Shown: in pieces, positions 7,164-10,759 of the stretch
Layout of the letters: each line of letters starts with the position of its first letter
Position numbering within the stretch: the first letter of the stretch is position 1
From: Kiritimatiellia bacterium
Lineage (GTDB): Bacteria; Verrucomicrobiota; Kiritimatiellia; RFP12; UBA3636
Direction of reading: 5' to 3'
Length of the DNA stretch: 10,759 nucleotides
Assembly (NCBI GenBank): GCA_017413145.1
Contig: JAFPUX010000104.1
Span: forward strand, 1 to 10,759
Translations under genes and position numbers: made by a program
The notes under the pieces: model-generated
Databases searched by the model: none
Seen by the model: only the letters and a program-made list of their open reading frames with translations
Told to the model about the DNA's origin: nothing

Positions 7164-7217
7164 CCCCTGCGTCGCGCACGTCCGACGGGACCCGAAAACC
7201 CGTTCGCGCCGCGTTGC

Positions 7218-7310
7218 GGAGGGGTGGCTGAGTGGCCGAAGGCAGCGGTTTGCTAAATCGTCGTCCCGGGTCAACCGGGACCGGGGGTTCGAATCCCCCC
7301 CCCTCCGCCA
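7218..7310 (+). tRNA. tRNA-Ser (anticodon GCT)
   Basis: The acceptor stem GGAGGGG (7218-7224) pairs with CCCCTCC (7300-7306), followed by discriminator G and an encoded CCA (7308-7310). The anticodon loop TTGCTAA carries GCT and decodes AGC/AGU serine codons. A long variable arm (CCCGG/CCGGG around GTCAA) marks a class II tRNA. The T-stem GGGGG/CCCCC encloses TTCGAAT. The run of nine C at 7295-7303 is shared between the T-stem and the acceptor stem. Confidence 0.95.
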
Positions 7311-7318
7311 CTTTTTTT
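7311..7318 (+). terminator. T-run directly after tRNA-Ser
   Basis: Seven T (7312-7318) follow the encoded CCA after one C. With the GC-rich T-arm and acceptor stem acting as the upstream hairpin, this can end the tRNA-Ser transcript before it runs into the convergent gene ending at 7329. There is no separate terminator stem. Confidence 0.45.
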
Positions 7319-7328
7319 CCGGGGCGGC

Positions 7329-8294
7329 CTACTTCTGCGGCGCCGGCGGCGCCAGGATTTCGCCGCTGTACTTTTTCTGTTCGGGTTTGACGGGGGTCCG
7401 CGTCGAACGGTCGCCGAAGACGCCCTTCTTCTCCTTCTTCGCGCCCGACGTTTCCGCTTCGGCGAGACGCGACATCAGGAGGCGCGTGTTGATGTCCTCC
7501 TGGACGGACGCCATGCTCACGAGCGAGTCGTCGCGCTCGACGATGCGGGGCGTTTCGCCGGAGAAGTCGATCGTCGTGCGGGCGAAGCGGTCGCGGGAAA
7601 TCTGCTGGACCACGGTGACGAGGTCGTCCGGCGCGAATCCGATCACGGGTTCCGCCACGCGGACGACGGATCCGAGCGAAACGAACGCGACCACGCGCGA
7701 GGGGTCCGCGGGCTCCGTCACGCGCAGGAAGAGCTCCTGGCGCTTGTTCCGGTCGATGTAGAGCAGCGCGAAGCGGAGCGGGCGTTTCTGCGAGCGCGAG
7801 AGCGGGCGGACCGACGCGGACAGCTCGACGCCGTCGACGACCGAGAAGGACACGACGCGGGAGAGCGCCGCCTCGTTCCCGCGGTACACGAAGACCTCGG
7901 CGTGGTACCGGCCGGTGCGGGACAGGTCGTAGGCGCGGCGCAGGTCGACGGTGAAGGACGCCGTTTCGCCGGGGCGCACGGTGAGGCTGTCCACGAGCGA
8001 GGCCGGGGCGCCGGGGACCATGTCGAACAGGCGGCCGCTGCCGGCGTCGCGCAGGTAGACCTTGACCGTGTTCTGCAGATAGGGGCCGTAGTCGTCGACG
8101 ATGAACGGACCGGTCCCGGCGTTGGAGAGCTTCCCTTCCAGGACGATCGGTTCGCCGCGGACGAATTCCAGCTGGGCCGAGGACGCCTGGACCTGGAGGG
8201 TGGCGGAAACGACGGGCGCGGCGGCGTCCGCGGCCGGAGCGCGGAACGGGACCGCGGCGAGGAGGGCGAGGGCGGGGAGGAACGTGCGTTTCAT
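7329..8294 (-). CDS. Secreted protein of unknown function
   Basis: This encodes 321 residues. I do not recognise a family. Residues 1-22 are a signal peptide (MKRTF, then an Ala/Leu-rich core, cleavage near APAADA). Residues 30-150 look like an immunoglobulin-type beta sandwich: FVRGEPIVLEGKLSNAGTG, then SLTVRPGETASFTVDL, then GRYHAEVFVYRG resemble bacterial domains that describe an asymmetric 'conferred' strand pattern, such as BsuPI-like inhibitors. A second beta-rich region at about 155-250 includes YIDRNKRQELFLRV. The C-terminal 50 residues are charged and low in complexity (SGAKKEKKG), ending in a proline-rich tail. The start at 8294 is supported by AAAGGA 7 bases upstream (8307-8302) and overlaps the stop of the GmhA-like gene (ATGA, 8294-8291). 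A periplasmic or envelope role fits; no enzymatic residues can be named. Confidence 0.7.
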   Translation of the reverse strand: MKRTFLPALALLAAVPFRAPAADAAAPVVSATLQVQASSAQLEFVRGEPIVLEGKLSNAGTGPFIVDDYGPYLQNTVKVYLRDAGSGRLFDMVPGAPASLVDSLTVRPGETASFTVDLRRAYDLSRTGRYHAEVFVYRGNEAALSRVVSFSVVDGVELSASVRPLSRSQKRPLRFALLYIDRNKRQELFLRVTEPADPSRVVAFVSLGSVVRVAEPVIGFAPDDLVTVVQQISRDRFARTTIDFSGETPRIVERDDSLVSMASVQEDINTRLLMSRLAEAETSGAKKEKKGVFGDRSTRTPVKPEQKKYSGEILAPPAPQK

Positions 8295-8875
8295 CGGGGC
8301 GTCCTTTCGGTGTCGGGGGCGAACGCGGCGTCGACGTGTTCGAGCAGCGCGTGGAGAAAGACCTGGTGGCATTCCTGGACGTGCGCCGCGGCGGCGCCGG
8401 AGACGTCCAGGAGGACGTCGGCGAGCGGCGCGAGGTCGCCGCCGCCGCGGCCGGTGAAGGCGAGGACCTTCAGCCCGCGGGCGCGGGCGGTTTCCGCGGC
8501 GCGGACGAGGTTGCGCGAGCGACCGCTCGTCGTGAAGAGCGCGAGGACGTCGCCGGGCTTGCCGAGCGCTTCGACCTGGCGCGAGAAGACGGCGTCGAAG
8601 CCGTAGTCGTTGCCGATGCAGGTCAGGGCGGTCGGGTCGGCGCAGAGCGCGAGGCCGGGCAGGGCGGGGCGGTCGAGGCGGTAGCGGCCGGACAGCTCTT
8701 CGGCCAGGTGCAGCGCCTCGGCGGCGCTGCCGCCGTTGCCGGCGGAGAGGAGCTTGCCGCCGGCGCGGAACGTCGCGACGAGCAGCTCCGCCGCTTCGCG
8801 CAGCCGCGGGACGTTGGTCCGCTGCGCGGCGACGGCCGCCGCGGCGTCGGCGAGAATCGTTTCGAAATCGGTCAT
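8291..8875 (-). CDS. gmhA: SIS-domain phosphoheptose isomerase (GmhA-like)
   Basis: This encodes 194 residues, the usual length of GmhA, which converts sedoheptulose 7-phosphate to D-glycero-D-manno-heptose 7-phosphate, the first step toward ADP-heptose for lipopolysaccharide core or S-layer glycans. It is cytoplasmic. The SIS fold is shown by GNGGSAAEALH (46-56), EELSGRYRLDRPALP, GNDYGFDAVFSRQVEALGKPGD and the phosphate-binding TTSGRS (115-120). His56, Glu60, Gln167 and His175 keep the spacing of the metal-binding set of E. coli GmhA (61, 65, 172, 180). These residues argue against the DiaA paralogue, which shares the fold. The rest of the heptose pathway is not in the window. It begins 39 bases after truB, behind a pyrimidine-rich leader without a visible SD, and its stop overlaps the next gene. 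Confidence 0.85.
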   Translation of the reverse strand: MTDFETILADAAAAVAAQRTNVPRLREAAELLVATFRAGGKLLSAGNGGSAAEALHLAEELSGRYRLDRPALPGLALCADPTALTCIGNDYGFDAVFSRQVEALGKPGDVLALFTTSGRSRNLVRAAETARARGLKVLAFTGRGGGDLAPLADVLLDVSGAAAAHVQECHQVFLHALLEHVDAAFAPDTERTPR

Positions 8876-8880
8876 CGTGG

Positions 8881-8912
8881 AGTGGAAAAGAGGAAGAGTG
8901 GAAAAGCGGAAG
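8881..8912. repeat. Two tandem copies of a 16-base unit in the truB-gmhA gap
   Basis: AGTGGAAAAGAGGAAG (8881-8896) is followed directly by AGTGGAAAAGCGGAAG (8897-8912), differing at one base. In the mRNA (minus strand) this makes an almost pure pyrimidine tract that ends 5 bases before the gmhA start and occupies the place of a ribosome-binding site. Confidence 0.75.
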
Positions 8913-8914
8913 GG

Positions 8915-9670
8915 TCAGAGAAGGGACGAAAGGGGGAGGAGGCGGGACGCGAAGTCCGCGCGGGGGAGCTCCTTGAGGTCGGCGAAGGGGATTGCGTCCT
9001 CGACGCGGAACGCGCCGCAACGCGTGCGGCGCAGGCCGGCGAGGTGGCCGCCGCAACCGAGCTTCGCGCCGACGTCGTGGCAGAGCGTGCGGACGTACGT
9101 CCCCTTGGAGCAGCGCACGACGATCCGGGAATCCGGGATGCCGAACTCCGCGACGTCGAAGGAGTAGACGTGGACGAGGCGCGGTTCGCGCGCGACCTCC
9201 TCGCCGCGGCGCGCCATCTTGTAGAGCGGAACGCCGTCCTTCTTGAGCGCGGAAACCATCGGCGGCGTCTGGAGGATGTCGCCCGTGAAATCGGACGCGA
9301 CCAGCGCGCGCAGCGTCTCCTCCGTCACGCCGGACGGGTCCGAGCCGCCGGCCGGTTCGCCTTCGGCGTCCTGCGTGGTCGTGCTTTGCCCGAGGCGCAA
9401 CACGCCCTCGTAGGTCTTGTCGCCGCCCATGACTCGTTCGGACAGGCGCGTGCCGCGGCCGACGAGCAGGACGAGCAGACCCGTCGCGGCCGGGTCGAGC
9501 GTCCCGCCGTGGCCGACCTTCTTGAGCCGGAACATGCGGCGCACCGCCACGACGACGTCGCTCGACGTCATGCCGGCGGGCTTGTCCACGAGCAGGACGC
9601 CGTCCGGGTCGGAAGCGGGGACGGCGGACGGCGCGGGGCGCGCGGCGGCTGGCGGCGGGGCGAAGCGCAT
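8915..9670 (-). CDS. truB: tRNA pseudouridine(55) synthase TruB
   Basis: This encodes 251 residues. TruB isomerises U55 in the T-loop of nearly all tRNAs and also acts as a tRNA-folding chaperone. The family motifs appear in order: DGVLLVDKPAGMTS (23-36); GHGGTLDPAATG (53-64) with catalytic Asp59; DKTYEGVLRLGQSTTTQDAEG; QTPPMVSALKKDGVPLYKMAR; and CSKGTYVRTL with LRRTRCGAF near the end. It lacks the extra C-terminal domain of the 314-residue E. coli enzyme, as many bacterial TruB proteins do. The start ATG 9670 is the only ATG before the first motif and lies 11 bases after the pilin-gene stop, so co-transcription is likely. About 20 residues rich in Pro/Ala precede the core. No SD is evident; a TAGGCA that overlaps the upstream stop codon could act as a -10, but no -35 supports it. 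Confidence 0.95.
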   Translation of the reverse strand: MRFAPPPAAARPAPSAVPASDPDGVLLVDKPAGMTSSDVVVAVRRMFRLKKVGHGGTLDPAATGLLVLLVGRGTRLSERVMGGDKTYEGVLRLGQSTTTQDAEGEPAGGSDPSGVTEETLRALVASDFTGDILQTPPMVSALKKDGVPLYKMARRGEEVAREPRLVHVYSFDVAEFGIPDSRIVVRCSKGTYVRTLCHDVGAKLGCGGHLAGLRRTRCGAFRVEDAIPFADLKELPRADFASRLLPLSSLL

Positions 9671-9681
9671 GGCGCGGATGC

Positions 9682-10443
9682 CTAGAGATTCTGGTTCTTC
9701 AGGTCCTTGTTGGGGTTCCACTGGAGGTCGCCCATGTTCGTTTCGCGGGCCGTTCCGGACTGCCAGATGGCGGACTGGGCGTGGGTGGCGGCGTGGCCGT
9801 CGGCGAAGAGCAGGTTGATGCTCTTGTTGTGGCGGAACGAGCTGTCGCCCGTTTCCTCGTCGACGAGGGTCGACAGGTCGACGCCGCCCTGTTCGCCATG
9901 GCAGGTTTCGGACATGACGACGAACGCGGACGGGAACTTGAGCTGGGAGTCCCGGAGCCGGGCGGAACGCGGCTTCGTGTTGGATTCGTCGTTCACCCAC
10001 GTGTTCATCGTGTAGCTCGAGTAGTAGGCGTTCTGGTCCATGTCGTCCGCCGACGTATCGTCCGAAGGACACAGGAAGATGCCCTTGGATCCTTCGCCGG
10101 GATGCGGAATGGGGCGGCCCTGCGCGGCCATGTCCTTGTAGGACATCGTGTTCGCCGTCTTCTCCAGGTACGGGGGCAGGACGTTGAACCAGGCGGTGTC
10201 GCTCGCGATGGTCGTCTCGTACGTCGGGAAGGTGCGGCTGCGGTGCTCGTCGAGGTACATCGACATGGCGCCGCCCCACTGGCGGAGGTTGTTCAGGCAT
10301 TCGTTGCGGCGGGCGCTGTCCTGGACGTAGCCGATGGCGCCGGTCATCAGGCCGGCGAGGATGCCGATGATGCCCACGACGATCATGAGCTCGATCAGGG
10401 TGAAGCCGGCGTCGCGGCGGGTGCGGGTCTGGCAACGGTTCAT
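9682..10443 (-). CDS. Type II secretion/type IV pilin-like protein with H-X9-DG motif
   Basis: This encodes 253 residues. It has a class III prepilin leader: a short basic peptide ending in Gly13, then Phe14 and Glu18 (GFTLIELMIVVGIIGILAG). Prepilin peptidase would therefore cut after Gly13 and methylate Phe14, and the hydrophobic N-terminal helix would anchor or assemble it. The rest is a globular domain with CPSDD, an NTWVND segment and, near the C-terminus, His205-X9-Asp215-Gly216 (HNKSINLLFADGH). This motif defines a large pseudopilin-like family expanded in Planctomycetes, Lentisphaerota and Kiritimatiellota, whose role is unknown (surface or secreted proteins). The start at 10443 is preceded by AAAGG 6 bases upstream (10454-10450) and by a promoter at 10476-10504. 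No other pilus or secretion genes are nearby. It is the first gene of the run leading into truB. Confidence 0.9.
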   Translation of the reverse strand: MNRCQTRTRRDAGFTLIELMIVVGIIGILAGLMTGAIGYVQDSARRNECLNNLRQWGGAMSMYLDEHRSRTFPTYETTIASDTAWFNVLPPYLEKTANTMSYKDMAAQGRPIPHPGEGSKGIFLCPSDDTSADDMDQNAYYSSYTMNTWVNDESNTKPRSARLRDSQLKFPSAFVVMSETCHGEQGGVDLSTLVDEETGDSSFRHNKSINLLFADGHAATHAQSAIWQSGTARETNMGDLQWNPNKDLKNQNL

Positions 10444-10475
10444 GGAGGACCTTTCGGTTTGGGTTGTACGGCCGG

Positions 10476-10504
10476 AGGATACCACCTCGCGCCCCCGCGC
10501 GCAA
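10476..10504 (-). promoter_or_regulatory. Promoter for the pilin-like gene (and downstream truB-gmhA genes)
   Basis: On the minus strand the -35 is TTGCGC (10504-10499), followed by a 17-base spacer and the -10 TATCCT (10481-10476) preceded by TGG. The predicted start is near 10469, giving a leader of about 26 bases that carries AAAGG. Unlike the other three protein-gene promoters here, this one is not leaderless. Confidence 0.65.
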
Positions 10505-10525
10505 GCGAAAACGGCCGGGCTTGCG
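10500..10525. promoter_or_regulatory. Inverted repeat spanning the back-to-back -35 boxes of the pilin and alr promoters
   Basis: CGCAAGC (10500-10506) and GCTTGCG (10519-10525) are exact inverted copies separated by 12 bases. Each arm contains the TTGCG of one -35 box. The arrangement copies that of the divergent tRNA promoters at 7118-7137, where the shared core is also GCTTG. Confidence 0.55.
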
Positions 10526-10549
10526 GCGGCAGGCCGGTTCTGCTAGCAT
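10521..10549 (+). promoter_or_regulatory. Promoter for alr, predicted leaderless
   Basis: The -35 is TTGCGG (10521-10526), followed by a 17-base spacer and the -10 TAGCAT (10544-10549) preceded by TGC. The hexamer ends 8 bases before ATG 10558, the same geometry as the permease promoter at 4741-4769. No ribosome-binding site is visible. Confidence 0.65.
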
Positions 10550-10557
10550 CCGTCCGC

Positions 10558-10759
10558 ATGAAACACGATTCCGTTTCGAGCCGCGTCGTCCTCGAGGTCG
10601 ACCTCGGGGCGCTGGAGCGCAATTTCGGGAAGATCCGGGCGCGCGTCGCGCCGCTCGGCGCGATCGTCGTCCTCAAGGCGGACGCCTACGGGCTCGGGAT
10701 GCCCGCGGTCGCGCGGCGGCTCGTCGCCGCCGGCGCGGCCGGCATCGCGACCGCGTCGC
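10558..10759 (+). CDS. alr: Alanine racemase, N-terminal part (cut by window end)
   Basis: The first 67 residues are present and the frame is open to the window end. Alanine racemase is a PLP enzyme that makes D-alanine for peptidoglycan in the cytoplasm. The signature is VVLKADAYGLG, with Lys40 as the PLP Schiff-base lysine; the usual form is VKANAYGHG, so Asp replaces Asn and Leu replaces His here. The preceding VLEVDLGALERNFGKIRARV is the normal first strand and helix of the barrel. ATG 10558 is chosen because the promoter ends 8 bases upstream and the length to the lysine is right for the family. Another fold-type III PLP enzyme is possible, but the sequence around the lysine favours Alr. 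Confidence 0.88.
   Translation, partial: MKHDSVSSRVVLEVDLGALERNFGKIRARVAPLGAIVVLKADAYGLGMPAVARRLVAAGAAGIATAS

Noticed and set aside
4741..7761. Very long plus-strand frame (1006 codons) beginning at the permease promoter
   Set aside because: It runs out of frame through the permease gene, both tRNA regions and the end of the minus-strand gene, and its product is Arg/Gly/Ala-rich low complexity. It is a composition artefact.
9671..9690. Possible separate leaderless promoter for truB (TAGGCA)
   Set aside because: The sequence resembles the alr -10 region, but at 16-19 bases upstream no TTG-type -35 exists, and the TAG is needed as the pilin-gene stop codon.

Overview
This is a GC-rich (clearly above 60%), densely coding bacterial chromosome segment, probably from the PVC group and most like Kiritimatiellota/Lentisphaerota. 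Four things suggest this. A single type-IV-pilin-like protein carries an H-X9-DG motif. A sodium/solute symporter has the characteristic C-terminus with the FNLDRMLHRGKYG stretch. A secreted glycoside-hydrolase-like protein sits beside a protein with a CBM9-like module. An amino-acid permease is fused to a PTS IIA-like domain. The taxon is an inference from protein style, not from a marker gene. No mobile element, CRISPR array, rRNA or phage gene is visible, and base composition looks uniform.

Layout. Positions 1-630 (+): 3' part of a sodium:solute symporter. Positions 769-4697 (+): two overlapping genes, a secreted GH123/DUF4091-like protein and a secreted protein with a CBM9-like C-terminal region. 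Positions 4778-6649 (+): APC permease-EIIA fusion. Positions 6662-7069 (-): tRNA-Tyr(GTA) followed by a small FtsB/DivIC-like gene. Positions 7218-7310 (+): tRNA-Ser(GCT), divergent from tRNA-Tyr. Positions 7329-10443 (-): pilin-like protein, TruB, GmhA-like isomerase and a secreted protein of unknown function, all in one direction and closely spaced. Positions 10558 to the end (+): the start of alanine racemase, divergent from the pilin gene. There is no gene-free stretch over 300 bases. The longest gaps are 631-768 (hairpin plus promoter) and 7070-7217 (two divergent promoters around a palindrome).

The most striking feature is regulatory. Six promoters can be read by eye with one architecture: a TTG-type -35, exactly 17 bases of spacer, a TG dinucleotide one base before the -10, and a -10 of form (T/C)A(G/T)nnT. 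At three protein genes (769, 4778, 10558) the -10 ends only 7-8 bases before the ATG, which predicts leaderless mRNAs. Two genes that overlap an upstream gene (2604, 8294) instead carry AAAGGA(G) ribosome-binding sites 7 bases before their starts. The two divergent promoter pairs (tRNA-Tyr/tRNA-Ser and pilin/alr) have back-to-back -35 boxes forming inverted repeats.

Functionally the left part looks like glycan or glycoconjugate use and solute uptake. The right part is housekeeping: tRNAs, cell division, tRNA modification, heptose and D-alanine supply for the envelope. I did not find a clearly new defence or mobile system.
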